Counted from the first letter of the stretch, positions 35,491 to 46,321 are shown. The stretch is DNA of 64,000 nt from Parapedobacter pyrenivorans (GCF_014636865.1 NZ_BMER01000005.1:417640-481639), one strand, 5' to 3'. Notes: generated by a model from the sequence alone, not told the origin. Numbers and translations: made by a program.

Positions 35491-37665
35491 GTGAGTAAAA
35501 CCATCATTGTATCTAATCGTTTGCCGATCAAAATCATTGAAGAGGGAGATGGCTACGCGTTGCAGCCTAGCGAAGGGGGATTGGCTACTGGACTCGCTTC
35601 CATACACGCGCAGGGAAAGAATAACTGGATCGGCTGGCCCGGTGTCTTCCTTAATGACCCAAAGCAAACAACATATTTTACATCGGCTTTGAGAGAAAGG
35701 CGGCTGATTCCTATTTTTTTGGATGACGAAGAGATCAAAGGATTCTATGAGGGATTTTCCAATGAGGTATTGTGGCCGATTTTCCATTACATGCCCAACT
35801 ACGCGGTTTACGACCTACACAATTGGGAGACATATGTCAAGGTAAATGAGCGATTCCGCGATCTCATTTTAGCACAGGCGGAACCGGATGATACCATTTG
35901 GATTCACGACTATCAATTGTTGCTGCTTCCTGGATTGATCAGGAGCGCGCTGCCTGATGCATCCATCGGTTTTTTCCAACACATTCCCTTTCCGTCCCAA
36001 GAACTTTTTCGGCTTATTCCTTGGCGGAAGGAGTTATTGGAAGGTATGCTGGGAGCTGACCTGCTAGGCTTCCATACATTTGATGATGTCCGCCATTTTA
36101 TCAGTTCGGCTACTCGTCTTACGGCGACTAACAACAATTCCAATAAGCTGGAAGTAGATGGACGGACCGTTTTCGTAGAGCCCTTCCCGATGGGTATAGA
36201 TAGCAACCGGTTTGCAGCATTGTCATCAGATGAGCACGTATTGAAAAGGGTAGCGGAGCTGAAGTTGAATTTCGGGGAGCAAAAAATCATTCTTTCCATC
36301 GACCGGCTGGATTATAGTAAAGGTATCCTCCAACGGTTGGAAGCATTTGCGCTTTTTCTGTTGGAGAATCCGGCGTTTCATAAGCAGGTGACACTATATA
36401 TGGTTGTGGTACCCTCTCGCGATACGGTGCCGCAATACCGTGAACTTAAGGACCAGATCGACCGGTTGGTTGGTAACATCAATGCGCAGTATGGTTCGTA
36501 CGATTGGTATCCAGTGGCTTATTTCTACCACGGGTATCCGGTAGCTGAGATAGCCGCGCTATATAATATGGCGGATGTATGCTTGGTGACGCCCATGCGT
36601 GACGGGATGAACCTGGTAAGCAAGGAATATATTGCTAGCCGGAACGACGAAACGGGTGTACTTATCCTGAGTGAGATGGCTGGGGCTGCCAATGAGCTTA
36701 TCGATGCGCTCATCGTGAACCCAAACAATGTCCATGATATTCGTGATGCGTTGTTATTTGCTCTGAATATGCCAATACCCGAGATGAAAAGGCGTATGAA
36801 ATCCATGCGTGCCATCGTATTCAAGTTTAATGTACAGCATTGGGCAACTTTATTTATGAACAGGTTAGAAGAGATAAAAACAGTACAATCCACCACCAAG
36901 GCAAGGTTGGTCGGCACAACTATCGAAACGCAAATTATCGACCAGTATAAGCATGCAGCCAGTAGGCTGCTGCTGCTTGACTATGATGGCACTTTGGTGG
37001 GTTTTCAGGATGATATTGACAAGGCCTCGCCCGATGATCAGCTCTATCGATTACTTGATACGTTGGAAGCCGATATCAATAATCATTTGGTGATCATCAG
37101 TGGTAGGAAACACAGCACCCTTGAACAATGGTTTCATAACAAGCCTTACAGCTTGATAGCTGAGCACGGTGTTTGGACAAAGGAGCCCGGTGGGGAGTGG
37201 CGACTTAAGAGTGGGTTGTCTAATGCCTGGAAAGGGGAAGTGAGTGCGCTCATGGAATCGTTTGCAGATCGTACACCAGGAGCCTTTGTTGAGGAGAAAA
37301 GTTTTTCCCTGGCATGGCACTATCGCAAGGTTCAGCGTGATTTGGGGCCCTTAAGGGCACATGAACTGATTGACAGCCTCCGGGATTATTCCGCAGCTTA
37401 CGGCTTGCAACTGCTGGATGGTGACAAAGTGGTGGAAATACGGAGCGCGGAAGTGAATAAAGGACGGGCTACGCTGGATATCCTCCACGAAAACCGCTAT
37501 GATTTCATATTATCGATAGGTGATGATCGTACAGATGAAGATACCTTCCAAGCGTTACCAGCTACCGCGTGTACCATCAAGGTAGGAACGGAAGTGTCTG
37601 CGGCGAGGTTCTACCTGAAGCAGCAGCGGGATGTAAGAATACTTCTCCAAAAACTGGCCACCTAA
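35491..37665 (+). CDS. otsAB: Bifunctional trehalose-6-phosphate synthase / phosphatase
   Basis: The 724-residue fusion makes trehalose from UDP-glucose and glucose-6-phosphate. Residues about 1-460 are a GT20 synthase: GGLATGLASI, WIGWPG, HDYQLLLLPGLIR, FFQHIPFPS, DRLDYSKGILQRL and MRDGMNLVSKEY. Residues about 485-724 are an HAD phosphatase: LLLLDYDGTLVGF and GDDRTDEDTF. The start is GTG at 35491, which begins the family sequence SKTIIVSNRLP. It converges on a GH15 gene with an 11-bp gap. Confidence 0.97.
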   Translation: MSKTIIVSNRLPIKIIEEGDGYALQPSEGGLATGLASIHAQGKNNWIGWPGVFLNDPKQTTYFTSALRERRLIPIFLDDEEIKGFYEGFSNEVLWPIFHYMPNYAVYDLHNWETYVKVNERFRDLILAQAEPDDTIWIHDYQLLLLPGLIRSALPDASIGFFQHIPFPSQELFRLIPWRKELLEGMLGADLLGFHTFDDVRHFISSATRLTATNNNSNKLEVDGRTVFVEPFPMGIDSNRFAALSSDEHVLKRVAELKLNFGEQKIILSIDRLDYSKGILQRLEAFALFLLENPAFHKQVTLYMVVVPSRDTVPQYRELKDQIDRLVGNINAQYGSYDWYPVAYFYHGYPVAEIAALYNMADVCLVTPMRDGMNLVSKEYIASRNDETGVLILSEMAGAANELIDALIVNPNNVHDIRDALLFALNMPIPEMKRRMKSMRAIVFKFNVQHWATLFMNRLEEIKTVQSTTKARLVGTTIETQIIDQYKHAASRLLLLDYDGTLVGFQDDIDKASPDDQLYRLLDTLEADINNHLVIISGRKHSTLEQWFHNKPYSLIAEHGVWTKEPGGEWRLKSGLSNAWKGEVSALMESFADRTPGAFVEEKSFSLAWHYRKVQRDLGPLRAHELIDSLRDYSAAYGLQLLDGDKVVEIRSAEVNKGRATLDILHENRYDFILSIGDDRTDEDTFQALPATACTIKVGTEVSAARFYLKQQRDVRILLQKLAT

Positions 37666-37676
37666 GCCGAAGCCCG

Positions 37677-39464
37677 TTAGCCCACAAAAATTGGGCGGTC
37701 GAGTTTCATCGAAATGCGATAGGCGGCATTCATAAGCCCCACGTGGCTATAGGCTTGTGGAAAGTTACCCCACTGACTTCCGTTGGATTCATCCACATCT
37801 TCGCTAAACAGCATGAGGTGATTGGCATAGGCCAGTAATTTCTCGAAAGTCGCGACGGCTTCATCCAGGCGGCCTACGCATGCTAACGCCTCTACGTGCC
37901 AAAATGCACAAATGAGGAACGTTGATTTGGGCTTGCCAAAGTCATCGGAATGCAAGTAGCGGTAAAAGAGCCCCTGTGGAGTTTTTAGTTCGCGTTCCAA
38001 TGCCTTAAGGTGGTTTCGGGCCTTTTCGGACGAAGGGTCCAGGTAGTGCATCATAATCAATTGCAAGGTGCTCGCATCCAAATGCGGACTTCCCACCGCA
38101 TTGGTATAGACCCCACGCTCCGCATCGTAACAAGCCTCGATGTGGTATGACGCACGCTTCATTAATGCATCGGCCCGGTCGATTAGCTTTTGGTCTCCGA
38201 TGACCGTGCCGATTTTATGCGCTGCCGAGCTTCCAGCCCATTGAAAAAGATTGGAATAACAGTGATGGTTGGCGAAATTTCGGAATTCCCAGATTCCCGC
38301 GTCTTTCTCATCGATGGTCTTTTCGATTTTTTGGAGAATATAGTCTACCCAGCGTCCGGCGTCGGAACGTTCTTTAAAAACGAAGCGATAGTCGGTGTAT
38401 AATGGTAGCAACGCGATCATGGCCTGCCCATACACATCATTCTGTATATGCTCGTACGCTTGATTGCCAATTCTGACGGGCTTGTTTCCTTGATATCCAG
38501 CCAATTCATCTAAGATGTGCTCCGTCAATTCGGATTGGCCATTTATTCCGTAAAGCGGCTGGAGCCGTCCAACATCCGCATGGGTAATGTTGGTGATATA
38601 GTTCGCGTACAACTCCATTTCTTCAAACTGGCCGATGTGGTTCAATGCCGTGATCACATAATAACTATCTCGCAACCAGCAATAGCGATAATCCCAATTA
38701 CGCCCGCTTCCGGGATATTCCGGAAGGCTGGTGGTGCCGGCTGCAATGATAGCACCCGTATCTTCATACTGGTGGATTTTTAGGACGAGGGCCGAACGGA
38801 TGACCGCCTCTTGGTAAAATGCCGATATTGTAGCGTGTTTTATCCAAGTTCGCCAATAGTTAACGGTCTCACGGAGGAAATGCTCAGCGGTTCGTTCAAG
38901 CGGTGCTTCCAATGGTTGCCCATAAGTGAGCACTAAGTACTTGGTTTCGCCCAATACGAATGGTTCATCGCCAAAGAAATGACTTACCGGAACATCCGTC
39001 GTTAGCCGCATTTGCTCTATGCCATTACTGAATTCGACGTGGTTACTCCCCCGAAATTTGTTGAAAGACCCTTGACCATACGCACTCACCGGATCGCAGA
39101 TGATGCGGATGCGCGGCCGACCTACTAGCGGTTCGATTTTTCTGACGAGCATGAGGGGTTTGAAATAGCGCTCGTATTGCCTGTAACGGGGAGCGAAATC
39201 AGTGATCCGATAACTGCCATCAGCCGTGGTAATCTCTGTACGGAGCACGTTTGTATTTTCGATATAGTATTGCTTACTGGTAAACTCACCTATGGGTTGT
39301 ATCGAAAATCGTCCACCTCTTTTACTATCCAGAAGCCCCCCGAAAATGAAAGAGCTATCAAAAGAAGGCCAGCATAACCAAGAAATATTGCTGTCTTTTT
39401 GAACGTGGGCGAGATAGGCGCAATTGCCGATGATTCCACTTTGATATACATGTCGATTTTCCAT
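37677..39464 (-). CDS. Glycoside hydrolase family 15 protein (glucoamylase/trehalase-like)
   Basis: The 595-residue enzyme has an N-terminal beta-sandwich of the trehalase-like type (about 1-200) and an alpha/alpha-barrel. Active-site segments include RNWDYRYCWLRDSYY, the general acid in AGIWEFRN and the second region QWGNFPQAYSHVGL. There is no signal peptide, so it is cytoplasmic. Bacterial GH15 proteins of this layout cleave trehalose or alpha-glucans. Pairing with the trehalose synthase gene next door favours trehalose, but this is inference. A TATTTTTG box lies at 39518-39525 on this strand. Confidence 0.9.
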   Translation of the reverse strand: MENRHVYQSGIIGNCAYLAHVQKDSNISWLCWPSFDSSFIFGGLLDSKRGGRFSIQPIGEFTSKQYYIENTNVLRTEITTADGSYRITDFAPRYRQYERYFKPLMLVRKIEPLVGRPRIRIICDPVSAYGQGSFNKFRGSNHVEFSNGIEQMRLTTDVPVSHFFGDEPFVLGETKYLVLTYGQPLEAPLERTAEHFLRETVNYWRTWIKHATISAFYQEAVIRSALVLKIHQYEDTGAIIAAGTTSLPEYPGSGRNWDYRYCWLRDSYYVITALNHIGQFEEMELYANYITNITHADVGRLQPLYGINGQSELTEHILDELAGYQGNKPVRIGNQAYEHIQNDVYGQAMIALLPLYTDYRFVFKERSDAGRWVDYILQKIEKTIDEKDAGIWEFRNFANHHCYSNLFQWAGSSAAHKIGTVIGDQKLIDRADALMKRASYHIEACYDAERGVYTNAVGSPHLDASTLQLIMMHYLDPSSEKARNHLKALERELKTPQGLFYRYLHSDDFGKPKSTFLICAFWHVEALACVGRLDEAVATFEKLLAYANHLMLFSEDVDESNGSQWGNFPQAYSHVGLMNAAYRISMKLDRPIFVG

Positions 39465-39604
39465 ACATAAACGATTTTGGGTATTTCAAAAAGGGGAAAT
39501 ACCGATGAGCAGTACCTCAAAAATAACAAAACAACGGGCAATAGCGAGAAAAGATTAGGGTTTGTTTTTCGGTAGCAGGGTGGTGACTTGAGATATGGTG
39601 ATCG

Positions 39605-40102
39605 TTATAGCTGTTTTTGCAATACGAAGTCATTCAATATATAACCATGATAGGGGATATCCAATGTGTCTACGATAATGAAGCCCATCCGTTCATAAAA
39701 CGTTCTTGCAGGGTTGTGACGGTTTACATTTAGCTCCAAACACGAGTCGTTTGCTGCTCGTGCAATTTGCGCCACATGATTGATGAGCTGCTTCCCCGTG
39801 CCTTTCCCTTGTTCAGCTGGGAGGACATATAGCTTCTCGATGCGCATGATATGGGCTGTTGAGGATTTTGGCTGGAAGCCTACGAAGCCTACCGGATTGT
39901 CATGCCGCATTGCAAATGAAAAACGTTGGCCTGCTTTCAACTGCTCGGCCAAAGCCGTTGTCGAATAAATTTTTTCCAACATGAAACTAATCTGGTCGTG
40001 TGTCAGGTAGTCTTCATAGGTGGGCCACCAAATTTCATGGGCCAACCAATGAATGATCGCCAAATCTGCATAGCCAGCCGCTCGGAAGGTTAGTTCATCC
40101 AT
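39605..40102 (-). CDS. GNAT family N-acetyltransferase
   Basis: The 165-residue protein has the GNAT fold. Acetyl-CoA loop LPAEQGKGTGKQLINHV lies at about residues 94-110, preceded by IEKLYVLP and followed by LELNVNRHNPARTFYERMGF. The substrate is unknown. It is 29 bp downstream of the M20 amidohydrolase gene on the same strand. Confidence 0.92.
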   Translation of the reverse strand: MDELTFRAAGYADLAIIHWLAHEIWWPTYEDYLTHDQISFMLEKIYSTTALAEQLKAGQRFSFAMRHDNPVGFVGFQPKSSTAHIMRIEKLYVLPAEQGKGTGKQLINHVAQIARAANDSCLELNVNRHNPARTFYERMGFIIVDTLDIPYHGYILNDFVLQKQL

Positions 40103-40131
40103 TGCCTCAAAGTTGTTGCGTGGTAACGGGA

Positions 40132-41316
40132 TTAGTTACCCAATCGGCGCAATGCAATGTAGGCCATCAAGCCGGTACTCAGCGCCAGTGCACTTTCGTC
40201 GATATCAAAGGTAGGGGTATGTACGGCAGATGTAATGCCTTTGGCCTCATTGCCTGTACCCAGCCGATAAAAGCATGCATCGGCGACCTGTGAATAATAA
40301 GCAAAGTCTTCGGCCGCAAGCCATAAGTCGAGGTCTACGACATTTTCTTTACCGAGGAACTCCGCTGCATATCCGCGAACTTCTGCGGTCAATTTTTCTT
40401 CGTTGACCAGAAAAGGGTATCCATTACGGACTTCAAAATCGCATGATCCGCCCATGCTTTCGGCGATACCAATAGCCATTTTTTTCATCCGGACGTGGGC
40501 TTCATTACGCCATGTTTCGTCGAACGTTCGAAATGTGCCTTCCAGGTATACCGCATCCGGTATTACGTTAGTAGCGCCATTGGCAATCACTTTGCCAAAA
40601 GATAACACGCTTGGTGTTTTCGGGTCTGCGATGCGGCTTACCACTTGCTGCAATGCGGTGATGATGTGCGCTGTAATGACTACAGGGTCTATGTTTTGCT
40701 GAGGTTGCGCACCGTGGCCTCCTTTTCCTTTTACGGTTACATACAATTCATCAGTTGATGCCATGTATTTGCCTGCACGAAAACCCACTTTACCGGCAGG
40801 AATCAACGGCATTACATGCTGACCGATGACGGCCTGAGGTGTAGGGTTTTGCAACGCGCCTGCCTTGATCATAAGACTTGCCCCTCCGGGCAGCCGTTCT
40901 TCCCCAGGTTGGAAAAGGAGTTTTATTGTGCCGCCAAAGTCCGCCTTCAACGATTGGAGAATGTGAGCAGTGCCTAACAATGACGCGGTATGTGCGTCGT
41001 GCCCGCAAGCATGCATTACGCCGGGATTGTTCGACCCATAAGCTCGTCCGGATATTTCCGTGATGGGCAATGCGTCCATGTCAGCACGGAGAGCGATTAC
41101 GTTGTTGGAAGGCCGCTCGCCTTGAATGTGAGCTACTAACCCTGTATTAGCCATTGGCGTATACGGAATCCCCAAGTTGTCCAATTCTGCTTTGATAAAA
41201 GCCGCAGTGTTGTATTCTTCAAAAGATAATTCTGGATTTTGATGCAAATATCTCCGCTGATCTACGGTTTTTCCATGGATTTGCGTGGCAAGCATGCTGA
41301 CTTTATCTTTCATCAC
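40132..41316 (-). CDS. M20 family amidohydrolase (N-acyl-amino-acid hydrolase type)
   Basis: The 394-residue metallohydrolase has HACGHDAHTASLLGTA and LLFQPGEER, the metal and catalytic-glutamate motifs of the M20D group (hippurate and N-acetyl amino acid hydrolases). A dimerisation lid lies in the middle (about 185-300). There is no signal peptide. It is 12 bp after the SPOR-domain gene, in a run with secA, GNAT and GH15. Confidence 0.93.
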   Translation of the reverse strand: MMKDKVSMLATQIHGKTVDQRRYLHQNPELSFEEYNTAAFIKAELDNLGIPYTPMANTGLVAHIQGERPSNNVIALRADMDALPITEISGRAYGSNNPGVMHACGHDAHTASLLGTAHILQSLKADFGGTIKLLFQPGEERLPGGASLMIKAGALQNPTPQAVIGQHVMPLIPAGKVGFRAGKYMASTDELYVTVKGKGGHGAQPQQNIDPVVITAHIITALQQVVSRIADPKTPSVLSFGKVIANGATNVIPDAVYLEGTFRTFDETWRNEAHVRMKKMAIGIAESMGGSCDFEVRNGYPFLVNEEKLTAEVRGYAAEFLGKENVVDLDLWLAAEDFAYYSQVADACFYRLGTGNEAKGITSAVHTPTFDIDESALALSTGLMAYIALRRLGN

Positions 41317-41328
41317 TGTTCTTTGATC

Positions 41329-41772
41329 CTATTGATAGATGTATATTTCTTCCGTGAAGACAAACACATTATGGAATTGCCTCCGTAAACCTTGCATAAG
41401 GTCCTGGGCTTCACTTCGGCTTCTGAAGTCACCGACTTTCACACGGTAATTGGGTTCCTCGTAGCTTAAATAGGTGTCGATATCCTTGTAAAGTTTCTTG
41501 AAACGGGCCTGTTCAGCATACGCTTCTGTACGGTCGGATCCGGAATAAATTTGAACCCGGAATCCCATGGCTGTTGTGCGCGTGGCCGTCTTTTTGTCGA
41601 TCACGCGATTAGGTGTAGCGGTCGCTGTAATATTGGTCCCTTTGCGATTTCGCTGCATGAGACTGATCAGCGGATCGGCCACAACCTCTACTTCACCCGG
41701 TTGCTGGGCGAAACTAGCGATGCAGGAGAAACAAACCAATAGGGCTATGAAAACAGAACCTTTTTTAACCAT
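41329..41772 (-). CDS. SPOR domain-containing exported protein
   Basis: The 147-residue protein has a signal peptide ending near ASFAQQ and a C-terminal SPOR-type domain (about 67-147: GFRVQIYSGSDR, NYRVKVGDFRSRSEAQ). SPOR domains bind denuded septal peptidoglycan, so a cell-envelope or division role is likely. It lies 12 bp downstream of secA. Confidence 0.88.
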   Translation of the reverse strand: MVKKGSVFIALLVCFSCIASFAQQPGEVEVVADPLISLMQRNRKGTNITATATPNRVIDKKTATRTTAMGFRVQIYSGSDRTEAYAEQARFKKLYKDIDTYLSYEEPNYRVKVGDFRSRSEAQDLMQGLRRQFHNVFVFTEEIYIYQ

Positions 41773-41784
41773 AATATTTGTTTA

Positions 41785-44700
41785 TTATATTCCGTGACAA
41801 TTTTTGTATTTCTTACCACTACCACAAGGGCAGGGGTCGTTTCTGCCTACTTTTGGCTCGTTGCGGACAGGCTGTGTACGCTGCACTTCGCGGGTATCTT
41901 CTGCGGGAGCACTGCCACCGGCCGTCGCTAGTTCGGGCTTCGATGTTTTTACACGCGCTTCCTGCCGCGGCATCGGTCTCGCTTCGCGCACGTCTTGGGG
42001 CTGTTGCTGCGGGATTTCACCCTTGAAAAGAAAGCCCACTACGTCTTTGTTCATTTCGACCAACATTGCTCTGAACAAGTTGAAAGCCTCCATTTTATAA
42101 ATGATGATCGGATCTTTCTGCTCGTATACGGCGTTTTGGACAGATTGTTTCAATTCATCCATATCTCGAAGGTGTTCTTTCCAGGCTTCGTCGATCAAGG
42201 CGAGGACAACACCCTTTTCAAAGGATTTGAACACTTCTTTACCTCCCGATTCCACAGCCTTCTTCAAGTTGGTTGCTACCTGTATACCCCGGAGGCCATC
42301 CGAAAAGGGAACGACAATATTCTCAATCTGCCCGCCTCTTGTAGCAAATACATCCGTCAGCACGGGTAGTGTCTGTTTGGCGATTTTATCTGCTTTTTCT
42401 TGATAATAGGCAACGATCTGGGCGGACAGCCGATCCGTAAGCGTTGCGATATTGCTATTGGCAAACTCGGCGGCATCTATATCGGTTTCCAGTGAAAATA
42501 TACGGATAACTTCCAGTTTGAAATCGTCATACGTGCCTGATTCCTTATAGGTGGCCACCGTATCTTCCGCCACATCAAAAACGGTGTTGTTCAAATCGAC
42601 ATCCAAGCGTTCGCCAAACAACGCATTCTTGCGTTTGGCATAGATGACACTACGTTGGGAATTCATTACGTCATCGTATTCCAGCAGGCGCTTGCGTATG
42701 CCAAAATTGTTTTCCTCTACTTTTTTCTGAGCTCGTTCGATGGATTTGGTAAGCATGCTATGCTGCATCACTTCGCCTTCTTGCACGCCCATGCGTACCA
42801 TAATATTGGAAATCCGCTCAGATGCAAATAGGCGCATTAATGGGTCTTCCAGTGATACAAAGAATTGGGATGATCCCGGGTCGCCCTGGCGGCCCGCGCG
42901 TCCACGTAACTGCCGATCTACCCGCCGCGACTCGTGCCGTTCGGTACCGATGATGGCTAACCCTCCCGCTTCTTTGACACCTGGTCCGAGCTTGATATCC
43001 GTACCCCGCCCAGCCATATTGGTGGCGATGGTTACCATGCCGGCTTGCCCGGCCTCCGCAACGATGTCAGCTTCACGTTGATGCAACTTGGCATTCAGTA
43101 CATTGTGTTTCACTCCCCGGAGTTTCAGCATGCGACCGAGCAGTTCTGATATTTCCACGGAAGTCGTGCCCACTAAGACCGGGCGACCTTGTTGTGTAAG
43201 CTGATGGATCTCCTCGGCAACGGCATTATATTTTTCACGGGCCGTCCGGTATATCAAATCGTGCTTGTCTTCACGCTGTGTAGCGACATTGGTTGGTATT
43301 TCTACTACATCCAGTTTGTAGATTTGCCAAAGTTCGCCTGCTTCGGTAACTGCAGTTCCCGTCATACCGGCCAGCTTGTGGTACATGCGGAAATAGTTTT
43401 GCAGCGTAATTGTGGCGTAGGTTTGCGTGGCATCTTCCACTTTAACGTTTTCCTTGGCTTCAATCGCTTGGTGCAAACCGTCAGAGTAACGGCGGCCATC
43501 CATAATCCGTCCGGTTTGTTCATCCACGATCTTCACCTTACCCTCATCGATAATATATTCATCATCTCGTTCAAACAGGGTATAAGCCTTAAGCAGTTGG
43601 TTGACGGAGTGGATGCGCTCGGATTTGACCGAGAAATCACGCATCAATTCCTCTTTTTTAGACAGCTTCTCTTCCGGACTGAGCGCCGATTTCTCAATTT
43701 CCGCTACATCAGTGCCCACATCAGGCATGATAAAGAAACTTGGATCTTCGCCCGCAGCCGTAATTAGCTCGATGCCTTTCTCGGAGAGCTCTACCTGATT
43801 GTTTTTCTCGTCGATAATGAAGTAAAGCTCAGCATCTACCTTATGCATGTTCTTGCTTTGCTCCTGTAGGTAGTAGTTTTCGGTTTTCTGGAGAATCTGC
43901 CGATTGCTGCCGTCGCTGAGAAATTTGATTAGCGCCTTATTTTTTGGTAGTCCCCGATGGGCGCGGAAAAGGGCTAATCCACCGCTTTCCACTCCCGTGT
44001 CACCAGCAGCAATCGCCTTTTTGGCTTCATTCAAAACCCCGTTTATAAATGCTTTTTGGGTATTGACGAGCCGTTCGATACGAGGTTTAAGTTCATAAAA
44101 CTCGTGTTGATCGCCCCTCGGTATTGGACCCGAGATGATCAAAGGTGTCCGTGCGTCGTCTATCAGTACAGAGTCCACCTCATCCACCATCGCGAAATGC
44201 AATTTCCGCTGCACCAAAGCTTCGGGTGACTGCGCCATATTGTCACGCAGGTAATCGAAGCCAAATTCGTTGTTGGTGCCAAATACGATGTCCGCTAGAT
44301 AAGCGTTGCGTCTAGCAGGTGAATTGGGCTGGTGTTTGTCTATACAGTCTACACGCAGGCCATGGAATTCAAATAAAGGGCCGTTCCATTCAGAGTCACG
44401 CCGTGCGAGGTAATCATTCACGGTTACGATATGGACACCCTGCCCCGAAAGCGCATTTAAATAAGCAGGCAATGTACCCACCAACGTTTTACCCTCGCCC
44501 GTGGCCATTTCGGCAATTTTTCCTTCATGGAGTACAATACCACCAATGAGTTGAACATCGTAATGTACCATGTTCCAGGTCACTTCGGTGCCAGCAGCTA
44601 CCCATGTATTCTTCCAAACGGCTTTATTGTCCGAAATGTAGACATGCGATTTTGAGGCAGCTAGTTCCCGGTCGAAATCTGAGGCAGTGACCTCTACCTC

Positions 44701-45075
44701 ACTGTTTTCGGTAAAACGGCGTGCAGTTTCCTTAACCACAGCAAACGCTTCCGGAAGTAGTTGCATCAACACTTCTTCTAGCTTTTGGTCGCGTTCTTTT
44801 ATCAACTTATCAACTTTATCGTAGATGGCCGTCTTTTCGGTCATTTCAATGCCGTCCTGTTCTGCTTCGCTTTTTAAGTCGGCTATCTCTTTGTCAATGT
44901 CGGAGAGGTATTCCGAAATGCGTTGTTTGAAGTTGGCTGTTTTTGCCCGGAGTTCATCGTGTGTAAGACTATCCAGTTTGGCGTATTCTTCCTTAATCTT
45001 TGTTACTAGGGGCTGAATATGTTTGATATCTCGGTCAGACTTACTGCCGAATATCTTGCTTAAAAATGTTAACAT
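41785..45075 (-). CDS. secA: Preprotein translocase ATPase SecA
   Basis: The 1096-residue motor drives protein export through SecYEG. Walker A is in [10 protein letters not shown] (about 191-200), and [20 protein letters not shown] is the DEAD-like box region. Helicase motifs such as [14 protein letters not shown] and [13 protein letters not shown] are present. The C-terminus carries the Cys-rich zinc tail [16 protein letters not shown] that binds SecB and phospholipid. The protein is longer than E. coli SecA, as is usual in Bacteroidota. A TAACTTTG box (45155-45162 on this strand) gives a leader of about 75 nt. Confidence 0.98.
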   Translation of the reverse strand: MLTFLSKIFGSKSDRDIKHIQPLVTKIKEEYAKLDSLTHDELRAKTANFKQRISEYLSDIDKEIADLKSEAEQDGIEMTEKTAIYDKVDKLIKERDQKLEEVLMQLLPEAFAVVKETARRFTENSEVEVTASDFDRELAASKSHVYISDNKAVWKNTWVAAGTEVTWNMVHYDVQLIGGIVLHEGKIAEMATGEGKTLVGTLPAYLNALSGQGVHIVTVNDYLARRDSEWNGPLFEFHGLRVDCIDKHQPNSPARRNAYLADIVFGTNNEFGFDYLRDNMAQSPEALVQRKLHFAMVDEVDSVLIDDARTPLIISGPIPRGDQHEFYELKPRIERLVNTQKAFINGVLNEAKKAIAAGDTGVESGGLALFRAHRGLPKNKALIKFLSDGSNRQILQKTENYYLQEQSKNMHKVDAELYFIIDEKNNQVELSEKGIELITAAGEDPSFFIMPDVGTDVAEIEKSALSPEEKLSKKEELMRDFSVKSERIHSVNQLLKAYTLFERDDEYIIDEGKVKIVDEQTGRIMDGRRYSDGLHQAIEAKENVKVEDATQTYATITLQNYFRMYHKLAGMTGTAVTEAGELWQIYKLDVVEIPTNVATQREDKHDLIYRTAREKYNAVAEEIHQLTQQGRPVLVGTTSVEISELLGRMLKLRGVKHNVLNAKLHQREADIVAEAGQAGMVTIATNMAGRGTDIKLGPGVKEAGGLAIIGTERHESRRVDRQLRGRAGRQGDPGSSQFFVSLEDPLMRLFASERISNIMVRMGVQEGEVMQHSMLTKSIERAQKKVEENNFGIRKRLLEYDDVMNSQRSVIYAKRKNALFGERLDVDLNNTVFDVAEDTVATYKESGTYDDFKLEVIRIFSLETDIDAAEFANSNIATLTDRLSAQIVAYYQEKADKIAKQTLPVLTDVFATRGGQIENIVVPFSDGLRGIQVATNLKKAVESGGKEVFKSFEKGVVLALIDEAWKEHLRDMDELKQSVQNAVYEQKDPIIIYKMEAFNLFRAMLVEMNKDVVGFLFKGEIPQQQPQDVREARPMPRQEARVKTSKPELATAGGSAPAEDTREVQRTQPVRNEPKVGRNDPCPCGSGKKYKNCHGI

Positions 45076-45208
45076 GGTCTACTGTTTACTAATGAATTGC
45101 CACATATTCAATAATAACACCAAAATGCGGTGACCGTCAATATGGCATATTGGGCAAAGTTAGTTATTAGATTTGAGATTTGGGGCATCGGACTTGAGAC
45201 AATGGACA

Positions 45209-46063
45209 TTACAGAAACAGTGGCTTTGATGTCTTGGGCACCACACCCAATGCCCATGCGCGTTCGAATAAGGTATGTATTGCCGAACGGCCTTCATCGC
45301 CGAGGGATACGGAGAATCGATTCACGTATAATTCGATATGGTTGTACATGACGGTTTCACTCATTTCTTGCGCATGGGACCGAATAAAGTCGACGCCAGA
45401 TTTGGGATTTTTGAGTGCAAACTCGACGCTTCTGCGGATGACCCTGTCAATTTTGTGTTTCGTCTCTTCTGATAAATCTCGTTTGGCAACAATCCCGCCC
45501 AATGGAATGGGCGAGTGGGTCGCCTTTTCCCAATAGTCGCCTAGATCGACTATTTTATGCAGCCCTTTACTTTCGTAAGTAAACCGGTTTTCGTGAATAA
45601 TTAGTCCAAGATCAATGGTGCCATCCAGCAAGGCTTGTTCGATAGCTGAGAATACCATTTCTTGCTTATTCTCCAGTTCTGGAAATGCCAAGCCTAATAG
45701 GAAGTTAGCGGTAGTATACTTGCCCGGTATTCCAATTTTGAGGCCGGCAACCGTCGGCGACTGGGCATCGGTTGATAGCTGTGCTGCCAGCTCCGGATCT
45801 TTGCAAATCAGAAGTGGACCTACTCCGAATCCAAGTGCACTTCCAGCATTGAGCAATACATAGTCTTCAACAGCGTAAGCGTAGGCATGATAGCTCAACT
45901 TGGTAATCGCTAACTCGCCAAGGAATGCCCTTTGATTAAGCGTTTCTACATCCTCGTAAAGCACGTCGAATTCCAAGCCTTCGGTATCAACTTTATGATG
46001 GATGAGCGCATCGAAAATAAAGGTATCATTGGGACAAGGGGAAAATCCGAGGGAGAGTTTCAT
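45209..46063 (-). CDS. mqnD: 1,4-dihydroxy-6-naphthoate synthase
   Basis: The 284-residue enzyme of the futalosine pathway converts cyclic dehypoxanthinyl futalosine to 1,4-dihydroxy-6-naphthoate on the way to menaquinone. The N-terminus LGFSPCPNDTFIFDAL and the TTANFLLGLAFPE and LIIHENRFTYE segments match MqnD. It implies menaquinone is made by the mqn route in this organism. Its start overlaps the stop of the small membrane protein gene by 4 nt. Confidence 0.95.
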   Translation of the reverse strand: MKLSLGFSPCPNDTFIFDALIHHKVDTEGLEFDVLYEDVETLNQRAFLGELAITKLSYHAYAYAVEDYVLLNAGSALGFGVGPLLICKDPELAAQLSTDAQSPTVAGLKIGIPGKYTTANFLLGLAFPELENKQEMVFSAIEQALLDGTIDLGLIIHENRFTYESKGLHKIVDLGDYWEKATHSPIPLGGIVAKRDLSEETKHKIDRVIRRSVEFALKNPKSGVDFIRSHAQEMSETVMYNHIELYVNRFSVSLGDEGRSAIHTLFERAWALGVVPKTSKPLFL

Positions 46064-46311
46064 GCTAGTGATAGCTTCTCAGTAAAAATCAACAATAAGG
46101 ATGCAACAAATGTAATCAAAATCACGCCGCGTGCAGGCTGTTCTAGCATGCTTCGATAGAAGAAACGGATAAATAGGAGGTTAATTAACGCTGCAATGAC
46201 ATACAGGCTCAACGGTTGGATGCCGATACTAAACAACGACGAAATAAGCAGCGCAGACATGGGTGATATTAGCCCTACGATGCAGCCAAATAGAAACGAG
46301 TCTCTTTTCAC
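46060..46311 (-). CDS. Small membrane protein of unknown function
   Basis: The 83-residue protein has three hydrophobic segments (about 6-28, 33-51 and 61-80) separated by short basic loops (RFFYRSMLEQPARG). I do not recognise the family. It lies 10 bp after surE and overlaps mqnD by 4 nt, so the three genes are probably one transcript. Confidence 0.75.
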   Translation of the reverse strand: MKRDSFLFGCIVGLISPMSALLISSLFSIGIQPLSLYVIAALINLLFIRFFYRSMLEQPARGVILITFVASLLLIFTEKLSLA

Positions 46312-46321
46312 TTGTTATGTA

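Noticed and set aside
39290..39541. An 83-codon minus-strand frame with hydrophobic stretches at the GH15 start.
   Set aside because: It overlaps the GH15 N-terminus in another frame and its promoter; the hydrophobicity is a frame effect.
43189..43767. A 192-codon open frame on the plus strand.
   Set aside because: It lies wholly antisense to secA, and its sequence shows no family motif; it is a shadow of the SecA coding pattern.
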